Origin: Bacteroidota bacterium
Lineage (GTDB): Bacteria > Bacteroidota > Bacteroidia > Chitinophagales > LD1
DNA length: 64,000 nucleotides
Reading direction: 5' to 3'
Assembly (NCBI GenBank): GCA_018267365.1
Contig: JAFDYQ010000026.1
Location: forward strand, 1 to 64,000
Positions within the stretch are counted from its first letter, which is position 1; every line of letters begins with the position of its first letter. Below, piece by piece: positions 19,960 through 28,884 of the stretch. The position numbers and the translations under genes are program-made. The notes beneath the pieces are model-generated. The model saw only the letters and a list, made by a program, of their open reading frames with translations, was not told the origin of the DNA and did not search any database.

Positions 19960-20610
19960 CTATCCCACTATCTCCACCCAGCTTTTACGGATCAACTCTA
20001 TGGCCCATTTGAGGATAATGACCGCGCCAAGGAGGCCGCAGATAGGATCTACGATCTGCCAGCCAAACCAGCGGGCAGCAAAGAGCGAGATAATGGCAAA
20101 AACACTGATCAGGATGTCACTGACCACATGCAGATAGGCGGCGCGCATATTGAGGTCATGGTGCTCCTCCTCACGGTGCAGGAAGTAAGCGCTCACGCCA
20201 TTCACCACCAGGCCTATCACAGCTACTACGAGTGCACCGTCCGTCACATCTATATCCTCATGAAAAAACTTCTGGCAAGATTCATAAACCATGGCTACTG
20301 TCACCAGCAGTAAAACAATGGAACTGGCAAATGCGCTCAGCGACAGAACCCGTTTCTCCAGTTTATGATTATTCTCTTTGTGGTGCCGCTTCAGATAGGC
20401 GTAGGCTGCCCATGCCAGCGCCAGTACCAGCACATGAGAGAGCATGTGCCATCCCTCCATCATCAGCGCTACAGACTGCGATGCATAGCCGAAGTACAAC
20501 TCCAGCAGCATCGTGGCAAAAGAGATCAGGACGACTATCTGTGTGCTGCGGTGATTGGTATGGAGGTGGTAGTGAGAATGCTCGTGGCTATGGTCGTGGT
20601 CGTGAGACAT
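19960..20610 (-). CDS. Cation diffusion facilitator transporter, short DmeF-like form
   Basis: 216 aa. The N-terminus is His-rich (HDHDHSHEHSHYHLH) and about six hydrophobic segments follow. In the second helix the usual metal site appears as EGWHMLSH, as in Ni/Co/Cd-type DmeF proteins. The fifth helix carries HVVSD, the HxxxD half of the CDF transport site. CDF proteins exchange Zn, Co, Ni or Cd for protons across the inner membrane. The protein ends right after helix 6 and lacks the cytoplasmic C-terminal domain of about 80 residues seen in most CDFs. No frameshift is obvious, so this may be a natural short form. Confidence 0.88.
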   Translation of the reverse strand: MSHDHDHSHEHSHYHLHTNHRSTQIVVLISFATMLLELYFGYASQSVALMMEGWHMLSHVLVLALAWAAYAYLKRHHKENNHKLEKRVLSLSAFASSIVLLLVTVAMVYESCQKFFHEDIDVTDGALVVAVIGLVVNGVSAYFLHREEEHHDLNMRAAYLHVVSDILISVFAIISLFAARWFGWQIVDPICGLLGAVIILKWAIELIRKSWVEIVG

Positions 20611-20669
20611 CAGGCGAAGCTAACACAATTTGAAAATGTGATGATCTGAAAATTTGCAGACTCCCGCGA

Positions 20670-21158
20670 CTACGGCTTCTTTATCATCCAGAAGTCATCC
20701 ATCGTATAGCCGCCCCCGAAATCAAAGTCTTTGGCATAAGCAATCGTAAAACCCTGCTTGAAGTAAAAGTTGACGGCTTTGATATTGCGCCGGTTGACTT
20801 GTAGAGCTATCTCCTCGTAGCCTGTGCAGTCGCTTAGTATCTTACGGAAAGCAGCTGCACCGATACCCTTACGATGCTGTGTGGTATCAATATAGAATTT
20901 GTGCAGAAAAAAATGGCGAGGACTTTTCTCACTGATCGCATAGTAGCCCACAGGAGTGACGCCATCGTATATCAAGGTATAATGCTGCGCTGCCTCCATC
21001 TGTGTCAGTATGGCTGCGGGCGAGTACATTTTGTCCAGCATATAGCGGATCTGATCGTCAGAGATGATATCGGGATAATGCTGCCACCAGATGCGGTGAG
21101 CCAGGTCATTGATCAGCTGGATGTCGCCTGTAGTAGCGGAGCGAAATGTAATACTCAT
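20670..21158 (-). CDS. GNAT-family N-acetyltransferase
   Basis: 162 aa. It carries the GNAT core: a first strand/helix with RSATTGDIQLINDLAHRIW, a central strand HKFYIDTTQHRKGIGAAAFRK that includes the acetyl-CoA P-loop (Q/RxxGxG/A), and the NIKAVNFYFKQGF segment typical of the C-terminal half. Acetyl-CoA-dependent N-acetylation is inferred; the substrate is unknown. It is divergent from recN. Confidence 0.88.
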   Translation of the reverse strand: MSITFRSATTGDIQLINDLAHRIWWQHYPDIISDDQIRYMLDKMYSPAAILTQMEAAQHYTLIYDGVTPVGYYAISEKSPRHFFLHKFYIDTTQHRKGIGAAAFRKILSDCTGYEEIALQVNRRNIKAVNFYFKQGFTIAYAKDFDFGGGYTMDDFWMIKKP

Positions 21159-21257
21159 GGTGGGAGATCAGATTGTAAAAATGTAAAACCCGTGCGACAT
21201 ATCCACAAGGGAGTTTTCGGAAAGAACAATTAGTGAAACTGCCCTATTTTAGCCGTC

Positions 21258-22919
21258 ATGCTCAGGCAGCTATCCATACAGAACTATGCGATCATAGACG
21301 ACCTCAAAGTTGAGTTTGACGGTGGGGTCAATATCATCACCGGCGAGACCGGTGCGGGCAAATCGATCCTGCTGGGCGCTCTATCACTACTGCTGGGCGA
21401 GCGTGCAGACAGCAAGGTACTGTATGACCAAGGACAGAAGTGTGTGATAGAGGCAGAATTTGACTCAGCCGGTGAGACCAGAGCACTTTTCAAAGAAAAT
21501 GACCTGGACTATGATGCCGTGACGATCATACGCCGTGAAATAGCGCAAAGCGGCAAATCCAGAGCATTCATCAATGATACGCCAGTCAACCTCACGGTGC
21601 TGAAAGCCCTCGGCGAAAAGCTGGTGAATATGCACAGTCAACATGAGACGCTGGACCTGGTGGAGGCGGGATTTCAGTTGGAGGTACTGGACGCATTGGC
21701 CAAAAACCAAAATCTGTTGGCTGACTACAAGAAAGCCTTCGCAGCCTATAAAAAAGATCAGTCGAGACTGGATGCCATGGTATCCGAATACAATAAAGCC
21801 AAAGCAGAGTCTGACTATGTGCAGTTTCAGCTGAACGAGCTGACAGAAGCCAAACTGGAGGCCGGAGAGCAGACTACACTCGAGGCCGAGCAAAAGGCGC
21901 TGGAGAATGTAGAGAGCATCAAAGTAGCTATCCAGTCTGCCATGCAGATCCTGGAGCAAAGTGAAGCATCGGCTATCGACCTGCTCCATGAGGTGCAGAG
22001 CCAGCTACGCGCTGTGATCAAAGTGCATAGTGGTATAGGAGACCTGAATAAGCGTATAGAAGCTGCGATAGTAGAGCTGAAGGATATCTCCGGTGAGTTT
22101 GAGGATATACAGGATAAAGCAGCGCTGGACCCGGAGCGGCTGGAGCAGGTACAGCAGCGACTCAGTGTACTCTACCGCCTGCAGAAAAAATACAGTGTGA
22201 CTGATACCGAGCAGCTGATAGATATTCAGGCCGACCTCCAGCAAAAAGTATCCTCATTTGGCAGTAGCACTGAGGCCATTGAGCTTTTGCAAAAACAACT
22301 ACACCAAACCGAAAAGGATCTGCGCACTGCGGCAGAAAAGCTGCATCAAAACAGGCAAAAGGCAATAGCCTCTTTCCAGAAAAATGTGGAAGCCAATCTG
22401 CATAAAGTGGGTATGCCTAATGCGGCCTTTCACGTGGACCTGACGAAATCTAAAAACGAAGTATTAACCGAGAATGGCATATCCGAGGTAAAGTTCCTTT
22501 TCTCTGCCAATAAGGGATTCGCACCGCAGGAAATAAAAGAGGTAGCCTCGGGTGGTGAGCTGTCCCGCCTGATGCTCTCTATCAAGTCTCAGGTAGCAGC
22601 GGCAGACCATCTGCCCACTATGATATTTGATGAGATAGATACGGGTATCTCAGGAGAGGTAGCGCTACGCGTGGGAGAGATCATGCGCACCATGAGCAGA
22701 GGCCATCAGCTGATCTGTATCACGCACCTGCCGCAGATGGCACGCATAGCAGACAGGCACCTATACATCTACAAAGAAGTGTCAAAGGGTAAAACGCACA
22801 CACGTATCAGGGTACTCAGTCACGAGGAGCGCATACAAGAGCTGGCCAAAATGATAGGCGGCGAAAAAGTAAGCGAAGCGGCCCTGGCCAGCGCGCAGGA
22901 GCTGATCAATACGCTCTGA
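21258..22919 (+). CDS. recN: DNA repair protein RecN
   Basis: 553 aa, the normal length. An SMC-like ATPase in double-strand-break repair. Walker A is GETGAGKS (residues 29-36). A central coiled coil (about 155-370) is rich in Glu, Lys and Gln. The ABC signature is ASGGELSRLMLS and Walker B is MIFDEIDTGISGE, with a following ICITHLPQMAR switch region. The stop codon is only 4 bp from the stop of the convergent SprB gene, and no clear terminator lies between them. Confidence 0.96.
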   Translation: MLRQLSIQNYAIIDDLKVEFDGGVNIITGETGAGKSILLGALSLLLGERADSKVLYDQGQKCVIEAEFDSAGETRALFKENDLDYDAVTIIRREIAQSGKSRAFINDTPVNLTVLKALGEKLVNMHSQHETLDLVEAGFQLEVLDALAKNQNLLADYKKAFAAYKKDQSRLDAMVSEYNKAKAESDYVQFQLNELTEAKLEAGEQTTLEAEQKALENVESIKVAIQSAMQILEQSEASAIDLLHEVQSQLRAVIKVHSGIGDLNKRIEAAIVELKDISGEFEDIQDKAALDPERLEQVQQRLSVLYRLQKKYSVTDTEQLIDIQADLQQKVSSFGSSTEAIELLQKQLHQTEKDLRTAAEKLHQNRQKAIASFQKNVEANLHKVGMPNAAFHVDLTKSKNEVLTENGISEVKFLFSANKGFAPQEIKEVASGGELSRLMLSIKSQVAAADHLPTMIFDEIDTGISGEVALRVGEIMRTMSRGHQLICITHLPQMARIADRHLYIYKEVSKGKTHTRIRVLSHEERIQELAKMIGGEKVSEAALASAQELINTL

Positions 22920-22923
22920 TCCC

Positions 22924-25911
22924 TTAGCGCAACAGTGTGATATTGCCACTCTGGGTACGCGACGTACCATTATCAAATGCATAATCTGCAAACCATGTGT
23001 AGGTGCCGATAGGCTGGGGTACATTCTTGTAGGTGCCATCCCAGCCTTGTGTAGCATCGCTGGTCTCAAATATTTTCTCACCCCAGCGATTGTACACTGC
23101 CATATAGAATCGCTTCAGGTCAGGTGTGTAGATCGCGTGGAAGAGGTCATTCCTGCCGTCATTATTAGGAGAGAAGCCGGTAGGTAGTAGTACCTCTGAG
23201 GCACAGTGGTCATTTACCTTGATGCTGACCGTAGCTGTGCAGCCTTCTGTATTGGTCACAGTGACAGAATAGGTGCCGGTCTGCGTCACGCGATAGGTAG
23301 ATGCTACCGAATAATCGGACCATCTGTAGCTGGCAAAATCGCCCGGGCTCAGTACGATCACCGCGTCGCCGCAGATAGGCGTGTCCGTAGCACCCAAAGA
23401 TGGCTGTGGCACGATATCTATATTGCCTACTGTGGCTGTGACCACAGTGCTGCATGCGATACTATCAGTGACCGTGGCAGTATAGCTGCCCGCGCGCAAA
23501 GCAGTGATAGAGACAGTCGTAGCCGCAGTGGACCAGCTATACAGGTATGGCGGTGTGCCCGTAGATACTGATACAGCAGCAGCACCTATACTTTGTGAGC
23601 AGGTATCATCACGGATGATAGCAGATGCCGTCACCGCCGGATATTGTCTCAGAGATACGGAGCGTGCAGATGAGCATCCTGCCGCATCCGTCACGGTGAC
23701 CCGGTAGGTGCCACCATTCACAGCCGCCAGCGTTTGTGTATTGGCGCCTGTGGACCAGGTGTAGTTATACGGTGTGCTACCTCCTGATGGCGTGAGGGTG
23801 ATCGAGCCATTTGCGGTGCCGCAGGTAGCATCGGTAGCAGTAGTATCTATGATTACGGTATCTGCAGAGGCCAGTATATTGACTGACCCCGCAGCGGTGC
23901 AGCCATGTGCATCAGTGATCTGGACTGTATAGGCACCAGCAGATAGATTCCTGATGGTATCTGTGGTAGCACTATTGCTCCATGCAAAGCTATAGCCCGG
24001 AGACCCACCTGCAGGAGTGGCCCATGCTTTTCCGTCTGTATATCCTTTGCATGATATATTATCTGCATCAGCGGTAACGGAGACTACCGTAGCCGGCTCG
24101 TTTACCGTGACGCTGGCTGCAGCTGTGCAGCCCAGCATATCTGTAGCAGTGACGGTATAGCTGCCAGCCAGAAGGGTGCTGATCGTATCGGTAGTCTGCG
24201 TATTGCTCCACAGGTACTGGTATCCTGCAGTACCACCCGAGGCAGTGGCCCATGCCTCCCCGGTGGCATCGCCATGGCATGGCACATCTGATTCCGATGC
24301 CGTGAGGCTCAGGGCAGATGGCGGCTGGGTGAGATTGACGGCGGCGGTCACAGTACATGCTGCGGCATCTGTCACTGTCACGCTATATGGCCCGGCAGCC
24401 AGCCCCGCTATGGTATCTGTAGTCTGGCTATTGCTCCAGGAGTAGGTATAGCCTGGGGTGCCACCAGAGGTGATAGCCCACACCTGCCCGGTGCTCTGGC
24501 CGTAGCATGATACATTGACCGAATCAATGATGGCAGACAATGGCGCTGATGGCTGGATGACCTGCACGGAGGCACTATCCCGGCAGCCGTAGCTATCAGT
24601 GACTGTGATATTGTAAACTCCCGCAGCAAGATTGCTAACTGTATCAGTGCCCTGCCCGCCACTCCATGCATAGGTGTAGGGAGGAGTACCGCCTGCAGAT
24701 GCTACCCATGTGCTACCTGTAGCATCTCCGTAGCAGGCTACATTCGTAGAGTCCGGTACAGGGGCTACAGCAGTGGGCTGAGTGACCACAAAGCTCGATG
24801 TAGTGACTGCATTATTAGACCCGGTCATAGTGATGGTATACGTGCCGGCCGCGAGATGATTAAGAAATAACTGAGGAGTCGTATCTATTACGACGGTAGG
24901 CGGGTGCGCGCGATATTTCCTGATGCGTACATTGTCAAACCAGCCTTGGGAGTTGTCACAGTCTCCACCATATGTCTGTAGTTTGATAGTAGTCTGCCCC
25001 ATAGACACTCTGAATGGCTGTGATGTTTCGTTTTGCCAGGCAGCAGTATTAGTAGAGCAAGAGCCTCCTTGAGAGGATGTACGGCCATTGCCCAGGCTTA
25101 CATTATCTGCAAAGGTGCTATTGGCTGAACTAGTGCCGCCACTGCAGAAACCATACAGCGTAGTAGCAGATTGATCATTGTAATCTATGACTAGAGAGTC
25201 GTTGACGATAGGGTTTATAGTATGGCTGATGGTCGAGCCCGCGCCGCTATAAGGAGATGTAAAGCATGTAGAGTTGGCCGAGAGGTATGCGCTATAACCG
25301 GGGGAGTAGTAGACAGTATTGCTGGCTGAGGCTGTGCAAGATGATCCGGCCATAGGCGTAACACAGGCCTGCGTCCAGCTAGAAAAACTACCCGCGTCAA
25401 AATTGTCAAAGAACTCAAAAGTGGTATTCGGGTTGCCGGCTGAGGTAGTAGCTGAGCCGCAAAAGGATAAATAGATAATAGACGCTCCTGAAGGTATGGT
25501 AGGGACCCTGACCCAAAAAGTGGCATTGGTAGCCGTCGGAAAATCTTGCAACCAGAACGGTATCGGATTGCTGAGGCTGTCTGTGAAAACAACATTGCTG
25601 AAATTGGCGGTCATGCCGGACGCGTGTGCGACATCTACCCGTATCTGAAAATTGCTGAGTGGGGCGCCGGGATTATTGATACGTACAGTATAGGTACAGC
25701 CTCCTACCGATACACCACTGTCCCCCGTATTCCAGACATAGCGTATGGGTGGTGTGCCACCCGTAATATGATACGAGATAGATCCTGTACTATCCCCATA
25801 GCAGTGCACATTTGTCACTGTACCTACAGCTATAGCCTGAGAAAAAACAGATGCTGAGGCCAGCAGAAAAGAAGCAAACAAAAGAAGGGTTAGTAAATTT
25901 TTCACATTCAT
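22924..25911 (-). CDS. Secreted SprB-repeat protein with nested DUF2341 domain and T9SS type B sorting domain
   Basis: 995 aa. Residues 1-25 form a signal peptide (MNVKNLLTLL..., ending SVFS-Q). The first SprB repeat begins at about residue 30 and runs to YVWNTGDSG. It is then interrupted by a DUF2341 and lectin-like segment (about 70-340; NFQIRVDVAHASGM, PFWLQDFP, FEFFDNFDAGSF). It resumes as LNHLAAGTYTITMTGS. Six further full SprB repeats follow (about 375-830). An Ig-like unit (WSDYSVASTYRVTQTGTYSV) and the type B gliding-motility C-terminal domain (FSPNNDGRNDLFH, YNRWGEKIFE, GTYTWFADY) end the protein. DUF2341 often accompanies concanavalin-like domains, so carbohydrate binding is possible but not shown. 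Confidence 0.92.
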   Translation of the reverse strand: MNVKNLLTLLLFASFLLASASVFSQAIAVGTVTNVHCYGDSTGSISYHITGGTPPIRYVWNTGDSGVSVGGCTYTVRINNPGAPLSNFQIRVDVAHASGMTANFSNVVFTDSLSNPIPFWLQDFPTATNATFWVRVPTIPSGASIIYLSFCGSATTSAGNPNTTFEFFDNFDAGSFSSWTQACVTPMAGSSCTASASNTVYYSPGYSAYLSANSTCFTSPYSGAGSTISHTINPIVNDSLVIDYNDQSATTLYGFCSGGTSSANSTFADNVSLGNGRTSSQGGSCSTNTAAWQNETSQPFRVSMGQTTIKLQTYGGDCDNSQGWFDNVRIRKYRAHPPTVVIDTTPQLFLNHLAAGTYTITMTGSNNAVTTSSFVVTQPTAVAPVPDSTNVACYGDATGSTWVASAGGTPPYTYAWSGGQGTDTVSNLAAGVYNITVTDSYGCRDSASVQVIQPSAPLSAIIDSVNVSCYGQSTGQVWAITSGGTPGYTYSWSNSQTTDTIAGLAAGPYSVTVTDAAACTVTAAVNLTQPPSALSLTASESDVPCHGDATGEAWATASGGTAGYQYLWSNTQTTDTISTLLAGSYTVTATDMLGCTAAASVTVNEPATVVSVTADADNISCKGYTDGKAWATPAGGSPGYSFAWSNSATTDTIRNLSAGAYTVQITDAHGCTAAGSVNILASADTVIIDTTATDATCGTANGSITLTPSGGSTPYNYTWSTGANTQTLAAVNGGTYRVTVTDAAGCSSARSVSLRQYPAVTASAIIRDDTCSQSIGAAAVSVSTGTPPYLYSWSTAATTVSITALRAGSYTATVTDSIACSTVVTATVGNIDIVPQPSLGATDTPICGDAVIVLSPGDFASYRWSDYSVASTYRVTQTGTYSVTVTNTEGCTATVSIKVNDHCASEVLLPTGFSPNNDGRNDLFHAIYTPDLKRFYMAVYNRWGEKIFETSDATQGWDGTYKNVPQPIGTYTWFADYAFDNGTSRTQSGNITLLR

Positions 25912-26201
25912 TTTGCTTATTATATAACAATGCTATGGCTAACTTAGGGATAATCGCTGCATAATGACAACTTAAAGTTATAAGGAGAGACGGACTATAT
26001 ACTAATGAAAGTTGCGAGCTAAACCTAAGTCATTGATATACAACTACACATTCTGTGCAGCGATCGGCGCACCCACTCGCGCTGCCAAGGTATCGATGTT
26101 AATCTCGTATTCCGAACTTTTGAGGCAACTCGATTTCATCCTTCATTGTTTCTCTTCAGATACTCATTATTATTCTTATAATTACCAGATCAAATACTAT
26201 C
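25912..26201. other. 290-bp intergenic region holding a degenerate gene tail
   Basis: It lies between the divergent 995-aa and 469-aa genes. The only structure I see is the remnant at 26044-26109. No TAnnTTTG element is clear for either flanking gene. Confidence 0.4.
26044..26109 (-). pseudogene. Degenerate duplicate of the 3' end of the BaiN-type flavoprotein gene
   Basis: The minus strand reads E-INIDT then LAARVGAPIAAQNV and a stop. The intact gene at 27615-28820 ends EVLNIDAITGGFNFQ then AAWTGAWIAAQNA and a stop. The remnant thus lacks about eight codons and carries many substitutions. DNA similarity (CATTCTGnGCAGCGATC) continues past the stop codon into sequence resembling the tail of the delta-60 gene. 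By eye only; chance similarity is not excluded. Confidence 0.4.
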
Positions 26202-27611
26202 ATGAAACGATTCTATTCCGCCATCTTTCTCCTTGTTTCTTTTTCAGCATTCGCGCAGCGTCCTGAGGCTTCATTTGGAGTGAATGGGCGTGTAGTGGTG
26301 CCATCAGTAGATTCTCTTTTTGATCTGGTCACACAGCCCGATGGTAAAATATTAGGCCTGGGATATACACAGGTATATTCTCGGTGGGGTATATTCCGAC
26401 TTAATACGGATGGGACAATGGATCAATCTTTTGGAAATGGAGGTACTGTGTCAGGAAGCATTTCCAACGAGTGGGGACATACTCTAGCTATCCAGCCAGA
26501 TGGTAAAATTATTTTAGCCGGAGATAGCGGCTTGCCATCAAAGGTTGCCGTCCTGCGGAGGTTTATGCCCGATGGCAGTACCGATGTAAGCTTCGGTAAT
26601 GCAGGTAAAGTATCCAAGAGGATAGATTCCTTATGGGTGAATTACAATTCAGTATTAATACAGCCTGATGGAAAAATTATGGCGGGCGGAGTCAGGGTAG
26701 GTCAAGACCAGCTCTATTCCATTCCACACCTTATGATAGATCGTTATAATACGGATGGTACCCTAGATAGTACCTTTCATATCCCTACTGTACGCGCTCT
26801 ATCTAATTATACCGGGCCCAATATCCGCCTGCAGCCAGATGGCAAAATACTTACCTCCGATATATACAGGTTTAATACAAATGGTACATTAGATAGCCTA
26901 TTTGGTATAAACGGATATTTGAACCTGAGAACTTACGTTATCTCAGATCTAAGGGTTCAATCCAATGGAGGCATACTAGTCCAAAGTAGAGATGCTACCC
27001 GCGCTTACCGCATTACCAGCAGTGGCCGGGTTGATAGTGCATTTGGACTAAATGGTCTTTCAGCCGATACTTGCCCTTCAGGTGTTACTTATGGTGGGAG
27101 CCTGGTGATACTACCTGACGGAAGCTTTCTGACATCTGGCACCAACTCCCACCCCATCATTGCCCGACATGATAGTACTGGCCATATCATGCCTGGTTTC
27201 GGATATCAGGGGTATCAGGTTTTTAACGATAGCTTTCCTGATCTTCAAGGCTTTATAATGGCTACCACTACATCCGGGCAGCTCACAGCTGGTGGGGCTC
27301 GGTATAACGGCGGGCCAGTGGTAGTATACCTCTACCGGGATCTGGACCTCCCTTCGGGTATAGCAGATGTGGCTGACGAGCAATCACAGATTTACCCCAA
27401 CCCTGCGGTCGGGCAGATATCTATACGCAGTAAGCAGCATACCTCTCATATCCGTATAACGGATATTACCGGCAAACCTTGGATAGACTCGGATGTAGAA
27501 AACACAACCACACATCAAATAGATGTAACCGGTCTTTGTGAAGGTACGTATGTGGTAACTATAAAATCCGTAGGACAAACTCAGCACTGTAAACTAACCA
27601 TAGTACGCTGA
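26202..27611 (+). CDS. Delta-60-repeat protein with T9SS type A sorting domain
   Basis: 469 aa. The signal peptide is residues 1-18 (ending SAFA-Q). At least five delta-60 repeats (a beta-propeller-like unit) are visible through QPDGKI motifs near residues 46, 105, 154 and 210, and a LPDGSF variant near 304, with companion FNTNGTLD..F and FG.NG segments. The C-terminus (about 385-469; YPNPAVGQISI, then GLCEGTYVVTI and KLTIVR) is a T9SS type A sorting domain. It is secreted; the function of the propeller is unknown. It converges on the BaiN-type gene with a 3-bp gap. Confidence 0.92.
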   Translation: MKRFYSAIFLLVSFSAFAQRPEASFGVNGRVVVPSVDSLFDLVTQPDGKILGLGYTQVYSRWGIFRLNTDGTMDQSFGNGGTVSGSISNEWGHTLAIQPDGKIILAGDSGLPSKVAVLRRFMPDGSTDVSFGNAGKVSKRIDSLWVNYNSVLIQPDGKIMAGGVRVGQDQLYSIPHLMIDRYNTDGTLDSTFHIPTVRALSNYTGPNIRLQPDGKILTSDIYRFNTNGTLDSLFGINGYLNLRTYVISDLRVQSNGGILVQSRDATRAYRITSSGRVDSAFGLNGLSADTCPSGVTYGGSLVILPDGSFLTSGTNSHPIIARHDSTGHIMPGFGYQGYQVFNDSFPDLQGFIMATTTSGQLTAGGARYNGGPVVVYLYRDLDLPSGIADVADEQSQIYPNPAVGQISIRSKQHTSHIRITDITGKPWIDSDVENTTTHQIDVTGLCEGTYVVTIKSVGQTQHCKLTIVR

Positions 27612-27614
27612 TAA

Positions 27615-28820
27615 CTACGCATTCTGCGCAGCGATCCACGCTCCTGTCCATGCCGCTTGAAAATTAAAACCTCCGGTAATGGCATCTATATTCAGCACCT
27701 CTCCTGCAAAGTATAGTTCCGGGTGCAGTTTGCTCTTAAAAGTTTTGAGGTCTATCTGGTCCAGCTCTACACCGCCACAGGTCACAAACTCATCTTTGAA
27801 GGTGCTCTTGCCTGTCACGTGAAAGGTAGACCGCGTCAACTCTTCGGCCAGGGCCTCGATCTCCTTATTGGTAGCGTCTGCCCAGTTTTTGTCTGCACCG
27901 ACCACATGGCGGCAGAGCCGCTCCCAAAGACGAGAAGGTATTTTGAATTGAGGCTTACTGAATATGGTGCGCTTTGGGAAATCCTGACGGTAGTCCTTGA
28001 GCCGCTGCACACAATCAGGTAGTGCAAGAGTACCTGTCCAGTTGACCTTAATGTCGAAATTATATTTCCGCTCTTTGAGCCGACGTGCACCCCAGGCAGA
28101 TAGCTTCAGGATGGCAGGCCCACTCATGCCCCAATGAGTAATAAGTAGGGGGCCTGACTCTTCCAGTTTAGCCTCATTGATTATGACAGTAGCTTTCTCT
28201 ACCGATAGGCCCTGCAGATCTTTTATGCGCTCATCTTTGATATTAAAAGTGAAAAGAGAAGGTACAGGATCAGCAACACGATAACCCATCCGGCGGAGTA
28301 TATCCCACATGCGCAGTGCAGAGCCGGATGCTATAAAAACTATGTCTGCTGTATACTGATCTCCATGGCCTGAGGTGATATGCCACTGACCATCCCTATG
28401 CTCCAGGGTATCTACCTCTTGGTGTGTTTGGATACGTATGCGATACTTCTCAGCAAGACCTAGCAGACACTGCGCTATAGTCTCGGAGTCATCTGTGGTG
28501 GGAAACATTCTACCGTCATCTTCCGTCTTCAGCTCTACGCCATGTGCCTCATACCAGCTGATCGTATCACCGGTCATAAATCGGTGAAAAGCGCCGAGTA
28601 GCTCCTTCTCCCCTCTCGGATAAAATTTTGTGAGCGCCTTTGGCTCAAAACATGCATGGGTCACATTGCAGCGGCCGCCACCGGAGATGCGGACCTTCTC
28701 CAGTAGCTTTCCGGATTTCTCCAGGATAGTGATGCGATAGTCGGGATGGCGCTCTGCACAGTTGACCGCAAAGAAAAAACCCGCGGCGCCACCTCCTACT
28801 ACGATCACCTTTTTGCTCAT
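27615..28820 (-). CDS. NAD(P)/FAD-dependent oxidoreductase, BaiN/HI0933 family
   Basis: 401 aa from the Met at 28820 (MSKKVIVVGGG). That Met places the dinucleotide-binding motif GGGAAG at the very N-terminus as in the family; a longer frame to 28976 adds 52 residues without family similarity. Other family marks are KVRISGGGRCNVTH, DGRMFPTTDDSETI, THWGMSGPAILKLSAW, and C-terminal YFAGEVLNIDAITGGFNFQ. The family contains flavoproteins with poorly known roles, BaiN being a bile-acid reductase in gut clostridia; the substrate here is unknown. It is divergent from the WYL regulator, 64 bp apart. Confidence 0.93.
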   Translation of the reverse strand: MSKKVIVVGGGAAGFFFAVNCAERHPDYRITILEKSGKLLEKVRISGGGRCNVTHACFEPKALTKFYPRGEKELLGAFHRFMTGDTISWYEAHGVELKTEDDGRMFPTTDDSETIAQCLLGLAEKYRIRIQTHQEVDTLEHRDGQWHITSGHGDQYTADIVFIASGSALRMWDILRRMGYRVADPVPSLFTFNIKDERIKDLQGLSVEKATVIINEAKLEESGPLLITHWGMSGPAILKLSAWGARRLKERKYNFDIKVNWTGTLALPDCVQRLKDYRQDFPKRTIFSKPQFKIPSRLWERLCRHVVGADKNWADATNKEIEALAEELTRSTFHVTGKSTFKDEFVTCGGVELDQIDLKTFKSKLHPELYFAGEVLNIDAITGGFNFQAAWTGAWIAAQNA

Positions 28821-28884
28821 GGTGCAAAGGAATATAAAAATCACTGAGAGATGGTTTTCTTTGCAGAAGACAACACTCATACGC

